Part shown: positions 53,618-63,307 of the stretch, one piece after another
How the letters are laid out: each line of letters starts with the position of its first letter
Numbering within the stretch: the stretch's first letter is position 1
NCBI RefSeq assembly: GCF_007829885.1
Contig: NZ_VIWW01000001.1
Location: 4,278,001-4,342,000 of the forward strand
Source of the DNA: Streptomyces brevispora
GTDB lineage: Bacteria > Actinomycetota > Actinomycetes > Streptomycetales > Streptomycetaceae
Direction: 5' to 3'
DNA: 64,000 bases
Notes under the pieces: model-generated
Told to the model about the DNA's origin: nothing
What the model saw: only the letters and a program-made list of their open reading frames with translations
Database searches by the model: none
Made by a program: the position numbers and the translations under genes

Positions 53618-53673
53618 GTCAGGCACACCGGACCGGCGCAGGACGGGCGGGACGGGTGCGGTGGAAGAGCACG

Positions 53674-53707
53674 GTAAGGGGCGGTCTCCCATGAGACCGC
53701 CCCTTAC
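53674..53707. terminator. Bidirectional terminator between AIM24 and NUDIX genes
   Basis: GTAAGGGGCGGTCTC pairs perfectly with GAGACCGCCCCTTAC around a CCAT loop, between two convergent genes. Confidence 0.86.
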
Positions 53708-53742
53708 GACCGTGCCCCTTACGACCTCGCTCGTGGTCCCCG

Positions 53743-54291
53743 CTACCTGACGCCGGCCAGTGCCGCCCGCGTACGTTCCATCAGACGCACCACCGAGGAG
53801 TCGGCGACCCCGGCGACCTCGTCGTAGGCGAACCATCGAAGGTCCAGCGATTCGTCACTGATCCGCTCCGTCGAGCCCGACGGAGCCAGTACCGCGTACT
53901 GGACGTCCAGATGCCAGTTGCAGGGCGCCGGGATCGGGTGGCGGTCCAGCGTGACCGGGCCGCCCGCCAGCAGCGTCAGACCGGCGATGCCGGACTCCTC
54001 CATGGCCTCCCGCAGCGCCGCCCCGGCCGGCGTGGCGTCCCCGGGCTCGCAGTGACCGCCCATCTGCAGCCACTTCCGCAGCTTCCGGTGCAGCGTGAGC
54101 AGCACCCGGCCGCGCTCCGGGTCGATGACCAGCGCGCTGGCCGTCAGATGCCCGGCCCCGCAGGCCTTCCACATGCCGTCGGGATGCAGCGCCAGATGGT
54201 CCAGACAAGCCAGGCGCAGTTCCTCCTGGGCGGCGTCCGCGCCGCTCTCGTAGCTCTTCAGTACGAGAACGGCTTCGTCATGCAGGCTCAC
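53743..54291 (-). CDS. NUDIX hydrolase
   Basis: 182 residues from GTG 54291. The Nudix box is recognisable as GGHCEPGDATPAGAALREAMEESG near residues 78-99 (GxxxxGxxxxxxxxxREAMEESG, with EE and the final E for metal). A cysteine-containing upstream helix and a strand pattern complete the fold. The substrate could be a nucleotide or a nucleotide sugar. The start overlaps the stop of the upstream zincin-like gene as GTGA, so the two are translationally coupled. Confidence 0.9.
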   Translation of the reverse strand: MSLHDEAVLVLKSYESGADAAQEELRLACLDHLALHPDGMWKACGAGHLTASALVIDPERGRVLLTLHRKLRKWLQMGGHCEPGDATPAGAALREAMEESGIAGLTLLAGGPVTLDRHPIPAPCNWHLDVQYAVLAPSGSTERISDESLDLRWFAYDEVAGVADSSVVRLMERTRAALAGVR

Positions 54292-55799
54292 TTTTCGGTG
54301 TCGTCCTTGCCGTCGCCGCCCGTGCCGTTGCCGTCCGTGCCGTTGCCGTCCGCACCGTCGTTGTCCTTGCCGTCGGCGTCGGCCGGCCCGGATCCGGCCT
54401 TGCTGTCGCCGACGGTGTCGGTCGCGGGCTTCTGCAGACCGTTCGCGGCCTCGCCGAGCATCTTGTCCAGCTCGGAGAAGTCCAGCTGCTCGTGGTGCAC
54501 GAACTCGTCCGGATCGTCCAGGTCGTGGGCGGTCGGCAGCATGTCCGGGTGCTCCCACAGCGCGTCGCGCCCGTCGAGACCCCGCGCGTCCGTGAGCGAG
54601 GCCCACAGCCGTGAGGCGTCACGCAGCCGTCGCGGGCGCAGCTGGAGACCGATGAGCGTGGCGAACGTCTGCTCGGCGGGACCGCCGGAGGCACGGCGCC
54701 TGCGCATCGTCTCGCGGAGTGCGTCAGCCGAGGTGAGCCGGGGCTTCGCGGCCTCGTGCACCACGGCGTCCACCCAGCCCTCGACCAGCGCGAGCGCCGT
54801 CTCCAGCCGGGCCAGGGCGGCCTTCTGCTCCGGGGTGTCCTCCGGCTGGAACATGCCCTGCTGAAGAGCTTCCTGGAGCTGCTCCGGCTGCGAGGGGTCG
54901 AACTGGCCGACCACGTCCTCCAGCTTGCTGGTGTCGACCTTGATGCCCCGCGCGTAGCCCTCCACGGCACCGAACAGATGCGAGCGCAGCCACGGCACGT
55001 GGGCGAAGAGCCGCTGGTGGGCGGCTTCGCGCAGCGCCAGATACAGCCGCACCTCGTCCTGCGGCACACTCAGGTCCTTGCCGAACCGCTCGACGTTCAG
55101 CGGAAGCAGCGCGGCCTTGCCCGCCGGGCCCAGCGGCAGCCCGATGTCCGTCGAGCCGACGACCTCGCCCGCCAGCACACCGACGGCCTGCCCGATCTGC
55201 TGGCCGAACATCGCGCCGCCCATCGACCGCATCATGCCGATCAGCGGGCCCGCCATCGCCTGCATCTCCTCGGGCAGCACATCGCCCATGGCGAGGCCGA
55301 CACGCTCGGCCACCGGGTCGACCAGCTTCTGCCAGGCGGGGAGGGACGCCTCGACCCACTCCGCACGGCTCCACGCCACGGTGGAGACCGAACCGGACGG
55401 CAGCGACGTCGCGCCGTCCAGCCAGTGGTCCGCCAGTCGCAGCGCCTCGTCGACCGCGGCGCGTTCGGACGGGCCGACGCTCGCGTCCTTGGTGCCGTCC
55501 GCGTTGCCCTGCGAGACGGTCTGGCGGGCGATCTGCTTGGCCATGTCCCAGTTCACGGGACCGCCCTCGTAGCTCAGCATCTGGCCGAGCTGCTGGAAGG
55601 CCGCGCCCAGGTCGTTCGGGTTCATCGAGCCGAACATCGCGGCGAAGGGGTTGTCACCCCCCGCGCCGGGGCCGAAGCCGAGCGGGTTCGCCGGACCGCC
55701 CGAACCCTGCCCACCTCCGGTGGGGTCCTTCTTCTTGCCTGCGTCGCCGTCGTCCGGCTCCTCCGGCGGAAGGCCGAATCCGAATGGGGTGTCACTCAC
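54288..55799 (-). CDS. Zincin-like metallopeptidase (DUF2342 family)
   Basis: 503 residues. A Gly/Pro-rich N-terminus (about 1-60) precedes a helix-rich domain with GPLIGMMRSMGGAMFGQQIGQAVG near residue 185 and REAAHQRLFAHVPWL near residue 255, the helices I associate with this actinobacterial hydrolase family. The C-terminus is a Gly/Asp/Asn-rich run with repeated GNGTDG units. The catalytic zinc ligands cannot be assigned with confidence from sequence. No signal peptide. Coupled by overlap to the NUDIX gene. Confidence 0.82.
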   Translation of the reverse strand: MSDTPFGFGLPPEEPDDGDAGKKKDPTGGGQGSGGPANPLGFGPGAGGDNPFAAMFGSMNPNDLGAAFQQLGQMLSYEGGPVNWDMAKQIARQTVSQGNADGTKDASVGPSERAAVDEALRLADHWLDGATSLPSGSVSTVAWSRAEWVEASLPAWQKLVDPVAERVGLAMGDVLPEEMQAMAGPLIGMMRSMGGAMFGQQIGQAVGVLAGEVVGSTDIGLPLGPAGKAALLPLNVERFGKDLSVPQDEVRLYLALREAAHQRLFAHVPWLRSHLFGAVEGYARGIKVDTSKLEDVVGQFDPSQPEQLQEALQQGMFQPEDTPEQKAALARLETALALVEGWVDAVVHEAAKPRLTSADALRETMRRRRASGGPAEQTFATLIGLQLRPRRLRDASRLWASLTDARGLDGRDALWEHPDMLPTAHDLDDPDEFVHHEQLDFSELDKMLGEAANGLQKPATDTVGDSKAGSGPADADGKDNDGADGNGTDGNGTGGDGKDDTEK

Positions 55800-55989
55800 G
55801 GGTTTCCTCGGCTCGTAGGGCCGCCGGATCGAACCGACGGCGACTGCCCGACATCACCATCCAGCGTAGACACCAAGTCCGCTTAGGGCCTCAGTGCTCC
55901 GTCGGCTCCCGGCCTGCGGCAGGATGGACGCCACCTGGTACGTACGCGTCATTCGGGTACGTACTGAAGACAACCGCTGGAGACGCCCG

Positions 55990-57132
55990 GTGAGTTCCCC
56001 AGATCCGCAGGTTCGCGCAGCGCGAAACCTGGCCGACCCGCTGCCCGAGAACAAGACGGTCCGCAGCCGCTCCAGAAGCCGCGGCCCCGTCGTGGCCGTC
56101 ACCGGAGCCGCGACGGGTGTCGGCGAGCTGCTCGCGGCCCGTCTCGCGGCCTCCGAGGAGATCAAGCAGGTCATCGCCATCGACGAACGCCGCGGAGAGG
56201 TCTCCGAGGCGACCTGGCACATCCTCGACGTCCGTGACCCGGCCATCGCGGAGAAGCTGCGTGGCGCGGACGTCGTGGTGCACCTGGCGCTCGATCTCGA
56301 CCTGGAGACCGATCCCGCCGCCCGCACCGCCTACAACGTGCGCGGCACCCAGACCGTGCTGACCGCCGCCGCGGCCGTCGGCGTCCACCGGGTCGTGCTG
56401 TGCACCTCCGCGATGGTCTACGGGGCGCTGCCCGACAACGACGTCCCGCTGGCCGAGGACGCCGAGCTGCGGGCCACCGCGGAGGCGACCGGCGTCGGCG
56501 ACCTGCTGGAGATCGAACGGCTCGGCCGCCGCGCGCCTCGCGCCCACCCCGGACTCCACGTCACGGTGGTCCGTCCCACGGTGCTGGTCGGCGGCACCGA
56601 CACCGCACTGACCCGTTACTTCGAGTCACCGCGCCTCCTTGTCGTCGCCGGATCACGCCCCACCTGGCAGTTCTGCCATGTCGACGACCTGGTCACGGCG
56701 CTGGAGTACGCCGCGCTGGAGAAGATCGACGGGGAGTTCGCGGTCGGCTGCGACGGCTGGCTCGAACAGGAGGAGGTCGAGGAGATCAGCGGCGTCCGCC
56801 GGATGGAGCTGCCCTCCGCCGTCGCGCTCGGCGCCGCCGCCCGGCTGCACCGGATCGGCCTCACCCCGTCCCCGGCGGGCGATCTGGCGTACACGATGCA
56901 TCCCTGGGTGGTCAGCGTGAGCCGGCTGCACGACGCGGGCTGGCGCCCGAGCTGGACCAACGAGGAGGTGCTCGCCGCGCTCCTGGAGGAGGTGGAGGGA
57001 CGGCACACCGTCGCCGGCCGTCGCCTCGGCCGCAAGGACGCCACCGCGGCCGGTGCCGCCGGTGCGACCGTGGCGCTGCTCGGTACCGCTGCCCTGGTAC
57101 GACGCGCCCGCAAGGCGCGCCGCCGTATCTAG
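55990..57132 (+). CDS. NAD-dependent SDR/epimerase family protein with C-terminal membrane helix
   Basis: 380 residues from GTG 55990, about eight bases after GGAG. VAVTGAATGVG near residue 38 is the NAD motif, ALDLDLE follows, LCTSAMVYG near 145 gives the Ser, and the usual Tyr-x3-Lys is not visible (GVGDLLEIERLG stands there), so catalysis is doubtful. The C-terminus is a hydrophobic stretch followed by RRARKARRR, which suggests a tail anchor facing the cytoplasm. Divergent from the zincin-like gene, upstream of moaE. Confidence 0.82.
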   Translation: MSSPDPQVRAARNLADPLPENKTVRSRSRSRGPVVAVTGAATGVGELLAARLAASEEIKQVIAIDERRGEVSEATWHILDVRDPAIAEKLRGADVVVHLALDLDLETDPAARTAYNVRGTQTVLTAAAAVGVHRVVLCTSAMVYGALPDNDVPLAEDAELRATAEATGVGDLLEIERLGRRAPRAHPGLHVTVVRPTVLVGGTDTALTRYFESPRLLVVAGSRPTWQFCHVDDLVTALEYAALEKIDGEFAVGCDGWLEQEEVEEISGVRRMELPSAVALGAAARLHRIGLTPSPAGDLAYTMHPWVVSVSRLHDAGWRPSWTNEEVLAALLEEVEGRHTVAGRRLGRKDATAAGAAGATVALLGTAALVRRARKARRRI

Positions 57133-57300
57133 TGCCCCTCCCGGCGAGCATCGCCGGTCGCGCCGTCGGCCACCCGTCGCTGCCGCCGGGACGCGCTCCG
57201 GGGACGTCCCGGCGTCTGTAGGAGGCTCCAAGGCCGGTGGCGGCCCACCAGCGGAAAGCGCTATTCCGTGATGCCGCCGCGGTACGGCACGATGGCCGGC

Positions 57301-57762
<462 letters not shown>

Positions 57763-57890
57763 GCGCAAACCGGACAGGCCGGAATCCGCCCCGATTTGCG
57801 TAACCGCACCCCTGCCGTGAGCGTTGGCTCTGTAGATGGTTAATCTGCTGATCGGTTGGTTGCGGTTGCGCATGGGGCAGGGAGGTCATC

Positions 57891-58079
57891 ATGGCAGCAC
57901 TCGCCTGGTTGTTGATTCCGCTTTTCGCTGCGGTCGGTGCTGCAATATGGGGAAGCTGGGCCGCCCGTAATCGCACGACCGGCGATGGTACCGAGCTCGC
58001 CGGCTATGCCCGGTTCCGTGAAGCGATGGAGAAGTCGCACTCCGATTCGGAGCCGGTCGAGCAGATATCGAACGTCTGA
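57891..58079 (+). CDS. Small single-pass membrane protein
   Basis: 62 residues from ATG, with a strong GGGAGG seven to ten bases upstream. Residues 4-22 (AWLLIPLFAAVGAAIWGSW) form one membrane segment; the remaining 40 residues are polar and acidic (GYARFREAMEKSHSDSEPVEQ) and would face the cytoplasm. A conserved-looking but unnamed Streptomyces protein. It precedes the PDZ-Lon protease gene by 145 bases and may share its membrane location. Confidence 0.75.
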   Translation: MAALAWLLIPLFAAVGAAIWGSWAARNRTTGDGTELAGYARFREAMEKSHSDSEPVEQISNV

Positions 58080-58224
58080 CGCCACGTCGAACGTACGCAC
58101 TCGCCAATCCGCGCCACCGCATCTCCTGCCGAGGCTCCCCGGCACACCTCTCGCACCCCGGCCCCGGCTCCGTACGGACCGGCCCCGACGGTGCACAGAC
58201 GGACCCTTCCCGTACTGTCGTTCC

Positions 58225-59313
58225 ATGCCACGCCGCACCGCGACGATGCTCGCCTCCACCCTGGTTCTGATCGCGCTGGTCTGCGCGGGTCTGCTGATCA
58301 GAGTGCCGTACTCGGAGATGTCCCCCGGGCCGACCGTGAACACGCTCGGCAAGGTCGACGGCGAGCCCGTCCTGCAGGTCACCGGGCACAGGACGTACAA
58401 GACGTCCGGCCATCTCAACATGACGACGGTCAGGGTCACCGGCGCCGACTACAACATGAACCTCGTCGAGGCCCTCTACGGATGGCTGGGGCACGACAGC
58501 CTGGTCGTACCGCACGACACGCTGTACCCGGACGGCAAGACCGAACAGCAGTCGACGCAGGAGAACGCCGAGGAGTTCAGCCAGTCCCAGGAGAGCGCCA
58601 AGGTCGCGGCCCTCACCGAACTGGGCATCCCGGTGTCGTCACGGGTCGTGGTCTCCACGGTCATCAAGGACAGTCCCGCACAGGGCAAGCTGCACGCCGG
58701 CGACGTGATCAAGTCCGTCGACGGTACGGCGGTCGAGCGGCCCGAGGACGTCGCGAAGCTCGTCACCAGGCACAAGCCCGGCCAGGACGTCACCTTCACC
58801 GTCATCCCGGCCAAGACCGCGGCGGCGGCCGAGAAGGCAGGCAAGGAGCCCGAGGGCACCGAGAAGATCACCCTCACCACCAGGAAGGCCCCCAAGGAGA
58901 ACCGCGCGATCGTCGGCATCCAGGCGGGGACGGACCACACCTTCCCGTTCGAGATCGACATCAAGCTCGCCGACGTGGGCGGCCCGAGCGCCGGTCTGAT
59001 GTTCTCCCTCGGCATCATCGACAAGCTCACCCCGGGACAGCTGACGGGCGGCAAGTTCGTCGCGGGCACCGGGACGATCGACGACAAGGGCAAGGTCGGC
59101 CCGATCGGCGGGATCAGCATGAAGCTGGTCGGCGCGCGCAACGCGGGCGCGCGCTACTTCCTGACCCCCGACGACAACTGCAAGTCGGCCGCCTCCGACA
59201 CCCCGGACGGGCTCACCCTGATCAGGGTGAAGACCATCGACGACGCCAAGAAGTCGCTGGAAAAGATCAGCTCGGGGAACACGGCCGGCCTGCCCAGCTG
59301 CTCGACAGGCTGA
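58225..59313 (+). CDS. YlbL-like membrane-anchored PDZ-Lon-type serine protease
   Basis: 362 residues. An N-terminal membrane anchor (MLASTLVLIALVCAGLLI) is followed by a PDZ domain (about 130-200, VVVSTVIKDSPAQGKLHAGDVIKSVDG) and a Lon-type proteolytic domain. In it, Ser255 (GGPSAGL) and Lys300 (SMKLVG), 45 residues apart, form the catalytic dyad. No ATPase domain is present, as in YlbL. It should cut exported or membrane proteins. The convergent PPA1309 gene follows after 30 bases. Confidence 0.93.
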   Translation: MPRRTATMLASTLVLIALVCAGLLIRVPYSEMSPGPTVNTLGKVDGEPVLQVTGHRTYKTSGHLNMTTVRVTGADYNMNLVEALYGWLGHDSLVVPHDTLYPDGKTEQQSTQENAEEFSQSQESAKVAALTELGIPVSSRVVVSTVIKDSPAQGKLHAGDVIKSVDGTAVERPEDVAKLVTRHKPGQDVTFTVIPAKTAAAAEKAGKEPEGTEKITLTTRKAPKENRAIVGIQAGTDHTFPFEIDIKLADVGGPSAGLMFSLGIIDKLTPGQLTGGKFVAGTGTIDDKGKVGPIGGISMKLVGARNAGARYFLTPDDNCKSAASDTPDGLTLIRVKTIDDAKKSLEKISSGNTAGLPSCSTG

Positions 59314-59343
59314 CCGCGCCCCCGTACCGGCGGGCGGACGGGG

Positions 59344-59913
59344 TCAGGACTCGAAGGTCGCGGCCAGTGCCTCGGCCAGCCCCGGCACCAGACCGGCCCC
59401 GGTCAGCACGTCGTTCGGCGAGTCCTTCTCACGCAGACGTACGGCCGACTCCCGGGCACCGTCGCGAAGGACGGCCACGGTCATCCGTACCTCCTGACGG
59501 TCGGGGTGTTTGGCGACCCATTTGGTCAGCTGGTTGTCGTTGAGACCTTCCGGAACGGAGGCCTCGGCGGACGGCGGCAGCATCAGCCGCTCGACCGTCA
59601 TCGCGCACCCGACCACCGCGTCCGGCCAGGCGATCGTGGCGAGGAACTCGTCCAGCGCGGTACCTGCGGGAAGCTCCTCCTGCTCGATAGGGGTGAGTGC
59701 GGCGGCCTTCGAGCCGTCGCCGTCGAGGCCGAGCTGGGCGGCGAGGCCGGGCTCCTGGACCCGCAGCCGGGCGGTGTCGACGAGCGCGAAGAGCCGGGCG
59801 GGCTGATCCCAGCCGAGACCGGAGATGTATTCGTCGATTTCGAGCACCGCGACGGTGAGCGGGCTCGCGGCCATCGGAGGGCCTGAGGGGGAAACGTTGG
59901 ACATGGACAACAT
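59344..59913 (-). CDS. PPA1309 family protein
   Basis: 189 residues from ATG 59913, with AAGGAGG a few bases upstream; the ATG nine bases further in would place the ribosome site too far. Typical start (LTVAVLEIDEYISGLGWDQPARLFALVDT) and a DAVVGCAMTVERLMLPP core are as I know them from the actinobacterial PPA1309 family. One cysteine. Function unknown, probably cytoplasmic. Divergent from the UPF0182 gene, sharing a promoter region of about 115 bases. Confidence 0.88.
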   Translation of the reverse strand: MLSMSNVSPSGPPMAASPLTVAVLEIDEYISGLGWDQPARLFALVDTARLRVQEPGLAAQLGLDGDGSKAAALTPIEQEELPAGTALDEFLATIAWPDAVVGCAMTVERLMLPPSAEASVPEGLNDNQLTKWVAKHPDRQEVRMTVAVLRDGARESAVRLREKDSPNDVLTGAGLVPGLAEALAATFES

Positions 59914-60028
59914 CCTGCCTCCTTCCGCCCCGGGAACGGGAACTAGGTAAAGCCTCAGTAAGTTGCATAGGTGGGTTCTAGGATCGCTGGGCCCCTTTCA
60001 CACGACCGCGAACTTTGAGGTGCGCACG

Positions 60029-62959
60029 TTGGCTTTCCAGATGCCGGACCGCGGCGGAGGCCCGACAGGGCCACGGATCAGAGTCGGCCGCCCGTCCCGG
60101 CGCGCCCGAACCCTGCTCATGACACTGGGCGTCCTGGCGATCCTCGCCATGGCGTTCGTCATGTTCGCGGGGTTCTGGACGGACTGGCTCTGGTACAGGT
60201 CGGTCGCGTATTCATCCGTCTTCACCACCACCCTGTGGACCAAGATCGGACTGTTCCTCGTCTTCGGACTGCTGATGGCCGTCGCCGTCGGCGTGAACAT
60301 CTGGCTCGCGCACCGGCTCCGGCCGCCGCTGAGCGCGATGTCGCTGGAGCAGCAGAGCCTGGACCGCTACCGGATGAGTATCGCCCCGTACAAGAAGTGG
60401 GTGCTGCTCGCGATCACCGCGCTCGTCGGTCTGATCGCGGGGGCGTCCTCCTCCGGCCAGTGGCGTACCTGGCTGATGTATGTGAACGGGGTCTCGTTCG
60501 GGCAGAAGGACCCCCAGTTCCATCTGGATGTGTCCTTCTTCGCCTTCGACCTGCCCTGGTACCGCTTCCTGCTGGGCTTCGGCTTCGCGGCCACGGTGCT
60601 CTCGCTGATCGCCGCCGCGCTGACCCACTACCTGTACGGCGGACTGCGCATCACCAGCCCCGGTGCACGGGCGACGGGGGCGGCCACCGGTCACCTCTCG
60701 GTGCTGCTCGGCGTCTTCGTCGCGCTGAAGGCGGTGGCGTACTGGCTCGACCGCTACGGGCTCGCCGTGAAGTCCAGCGATTTCAAGGCCACTGACAACT
60801 GGACCGGCCTGCGGTACGTCGACGCCAACGCCTATCTCCCGGCGAAGACCATCCTGTTCTGCATCGCCGCGATCTGCGCCGTGCTGTTCTTCGCGACGCT
60901 CTGGCGCCGCACCTGGCAGCTTCCGGTGATCGGATTCGGGCTGATGGTCCTCTCCGCGATCCTGATCGGCGGGCTCTACCCGGCGATCGTGCAGAAGTTC
61001 CAGGTCCAGCCGAACGAGCAGGCCAAGGAAGCCCCGTTCATCCGGAAGAACATCGAGGCCACGCGGGACGCCTACGACATCGACAACGCGCAGGTCCACG
61101 ACTACTCGGGCAAGAGCACCACGGACGACGAGGCGAAGCTCCGGGCCGGCGCGGACACGGCGGCCAGCTACCGGGTGATGGACCCCAACGTCGTCTCCCC
61201 GGCCTTCCAGCAGCTCCAGCAGAAGAGGAACTACTACCAGTTCCCCAAGACGCTGGATGTCGACCGCTACAAGGACGAGTCCGGCAAGGAGCAGGACACG
61301 GTCATCGGTCTGCGCGAGCTCAACCTGCAGGGCATCCCCAAGCGCAACTGGATCAACGACCACTTCACCTACACCCACGGCTACGGTGCGATCGCCGCCC
61401 GGGGCACCACGACCGGCAAGAACCCGAAGGGATCTCCGGACTTCACCGAGTCGGGACTGCCGACCACCGGTGAGCTGGGCTCGTACCAGCAGGAGATCTA
61501 CTACGGCGAGAAGACCGAGCAGTACTCCATCGTCGGCGGGCCCCAGAAGGAGCTCGACTACGAGGAGGACGGCGAGAAGACCACCAGCTACAAGGGCAAG
61601 AGCGGGGTCAGCCTTTCCGGCGCCTTCAACCGCGCCGCCTACGCGGTGGCGTTCAGCGAACCGCAGATCCTGTACTCGGGAGCCATCGGCGAGGGCTCGC
61701 GGATTCTGTACAACCGCACGCCCAAGGAACGCGTCGAGGCGGTCGCCCCGTGGCTGACCATCGACGGCGACGCCTACCCGGCCGTGGTCAACGGCCGCAT
61801 CCAGTGGGTCGTCGACGCGTACACCACGACCAACGGCTACCCGTACGCCTCGCGCACGACGCTGGGTGACACCACGGCCGACTCGCTGACCACCAACCAG
61901 CGCGCGGTCGTCGCCCAGCAGAACCAGGTCAACTACATCCGTAACTCGGTGAAGGCCACCGTCGACGCGTACGACGGCAACGTCAAGCTGTACGAGTGGG
62001 ACACCGAGGACCCGGTTCTCAAGACCTGGCGCAAGGCGTTCCCGGGGACCGTGAAGTCCAAGGCGGACATCCCGCAGGAACTCATGGACCACCTGCGGTA
62101 CCCGCAGGACCTGTTCAAGGTGCAGCGCGAGCTGCTCACCCGCTACCACGTGACGAACCCCGCCCAGTTCTACAGCGGCAGTGACGCGTGGCAGGTCCCG
62201 GACGACCCGACCAACAAGGAGTCCGGTGCCGTCCCGCCGTACTACCTGAGCATAAAGATGCCGGACCAGGCGGCTCAGAAGTTCTCGCTGACGACGACGT
62301 TCACCCCCAAGGGGCGGCCCGACCTGGGGGCGTTCATGGCGGTGGACGCCGATGCGTCCAGCAAGGACTACGGCACGATCAGACTGCTGAGAGTCACCAC
62401 CACGGTGAAGGGCCCGGGTCAGGTTCAGAGTGAGCTCAACGGCAACGACGACGTCGCCGAGTTCGTGAGAAACCTCAAGGGCACCGACTCCGACATCGAG
62501 TACGGCAACCTGCTGACCGTGCCGCTCGAAGGGGGCTTCCTCTACATCGAGCCGGTGTACACGCGCGGTGGCACGCAGAACTATCCGCTGCTGCGCAAGG
62601 TCGCCGCCTCGTACGGGTCGAAGATCGTCTTCGAGAACAGCCTCGGTGAGGCGCTCAACGCGGTCTTCGGGGTGGACGGCTCCGATACGAGTCAGCCGCC
62701 GGCCGAGACCACGCGGCCACCGGGTGACACCACGGAGCCGCCGGCCACCGGCGACGCCGCGCTGAAGAAGGCGATCGCCGACGCGCAGAGGGCCTACACG
62801 GAAGGTGAGGCGGCCCTGAGGAAGCAGGACTGGGCCGCCTACGGCAAGGCCCAGACGGATCTGCAGGACGCGTTGCAGCGGGCAGCGGCCGCGCAGCCCA
62901 AGTCCGGCAGTCCCAGCAAGACGGACAAGAGTGCCGCAAGTGCCGACAGCGGTGGCTGA
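60029..62959 (+). CDS. UPF0182 large membrane protein
   Basis: 976 residues if started at TTG 60029, which has GAGGTG seven bases upstream; ATG 60041 (MPDRGGGPTG) is four codons further in and has no ribosome site. Seven membrane segments fill residues 30-345 (FWTDWLWYRSV between the first two is characteristic), followed by a large exported domain of about 550 residues and a Pro/Thr-rich, then Ala-rich, tail. The family is widespread in Actinobacteria and uncharacterised. It precedes the initiator tRNA gene by about 50 bases. Confidence 0.93.
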   Translation: MAFQMPDRGGGPTGPRIRVGRPSRRARTLLMTLGVLAILAMAFVMFAGFWTDWLWYRSVAYSSVFTTTLWTKIGLFLVFGLLMAVAVGVNIWLAHRLRPPLSAMSLEQQSLDRYRMSIAPYKKWVLLAITALVGLIAGASSSGQWRTWLMYVNGVSFGQKDPQFHLDVSFFAFDLPWYRFLLGFGFAATVLSLIAAALTHYLYGGLRITSPGARATGAATGHLSVLLGVFVALKAVAYWLDRYGLAVKSSDFKATDNWTGLRYVDANAYLPAKTILFCIAAICAVLFFATLWRRTWQLPVIGFGLMVLSAILIGGLYPAIVQKFQVQPNEQAKEAPFIRKNIEATRDAYDIDNAQVHDYSGKSTTDDEAKLRAGADTAASYRVMDPNVVSPAFQQLQQKRNYYQFPKTLDVDRYKDESGKEQDTVIGLRELNLQGIPKRNWINDHFTYTHGYGAIAARGTTTGKNPKGSPDFTESGLPTTGELGSYQQEIYYGEKTEQYSIVGGPQKELDYEEDGEKTTSYKGKSGVSLSGAFNRAAYAVAFSEPQILYSGAIGEGSRILYNRTPKERVEAVAPWLTIDGDAYPAVVNGRIQWVVDAYTTTNGYPYASRTTLGDTTADSLTTNQRAVVAQQNQVNYIRNSVKATVDAYDGNVKLYEWDTEDPVLKTWRKAFPGTVKSKADIPQELMDHLRYPQDLFKVQRELLTRYHVTNPAQFYSGSDAWQVPDDPTNKESGAVPPYYLSIKMPDQAAQKFSLTTTFTPKGRPDLGAFMAVDADASSKDYGTIRLLRVTTTVKGPGQVQSELNGNDDVAEFVRNLKGTDSDIEYGNLLTVPLEGGFLYIEPVYTRGGTQNYPLLRKVAASYGSKIVFENSLGEALNAVFGVDGSDTSQPPAETTRPPGDTTEPPATGDAALKKAIADAQRAYTEGEAALRKQDWAAYGKAQTDLQDALQRAAAAQPKSGSPSKTDKSAASADSGG

Positions 62960-63011
62960 GTAACTCGGTAAAGCTTCACCTTCGCGCCGTGGTACGGTTT
63001 GAACACAACGG

Positions 63012-63085
63012 CGCGGGGTGGAGCAGCTCGGTAGCTCGCTGGGCTCATAACCCAGAGGTCGCAGGTTCAAATCCTGTCCCCGCTA
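63012..63085 (+). tRNA. Initiator tRNA-fMet (CAU)
   Basis: A 74-base cloverleaf without encoded CCA. The anticodon loop is CTCATAA (CAU). Two initiator marks are present: the first pair is C1 with U72 (mismatch), and the anticodon stem holds three G-C pairs (GGG/CCC). The D arm GAGCAGCTCGGTAGCTC and T arm GCAGG/TTCAAAT are standard. The likely -10 (TACGGT, about 62991) lies just upstream. Confidence 0.97.
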
Positions 63086-63092
63086 CTGCAAG

Positions 63093-63130
63093 ACGAAGGC
63101 CCGGATTCTTTCGAGGATCCGGGCCTTCGT
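63093..63130. terminator. Terminator after tRNA-fMet
   Basis: ACGAAGGCCCGGAT (63093-63106) pairs perfectly over 14 bases with its complement (63117-63130), with a 10-base loop. Confidence 0.85.
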
Positions 63131-63307
63131 CGTGCCGCCGTGACTTTTCTCTGCGCGGGGCGTGAACTGCACTTCATGGGGCACGAGTTGAGTTCGAGCG
63201 CGTTTGACTTGTCTCTCTGTGGGCATGTCGACAAAACGCTGAAGTGACCTCACTGTCCGCGATATACCAGGTGTACGCGGGTTACAGGTGGTGCGACGAT
63301 GGTATTT

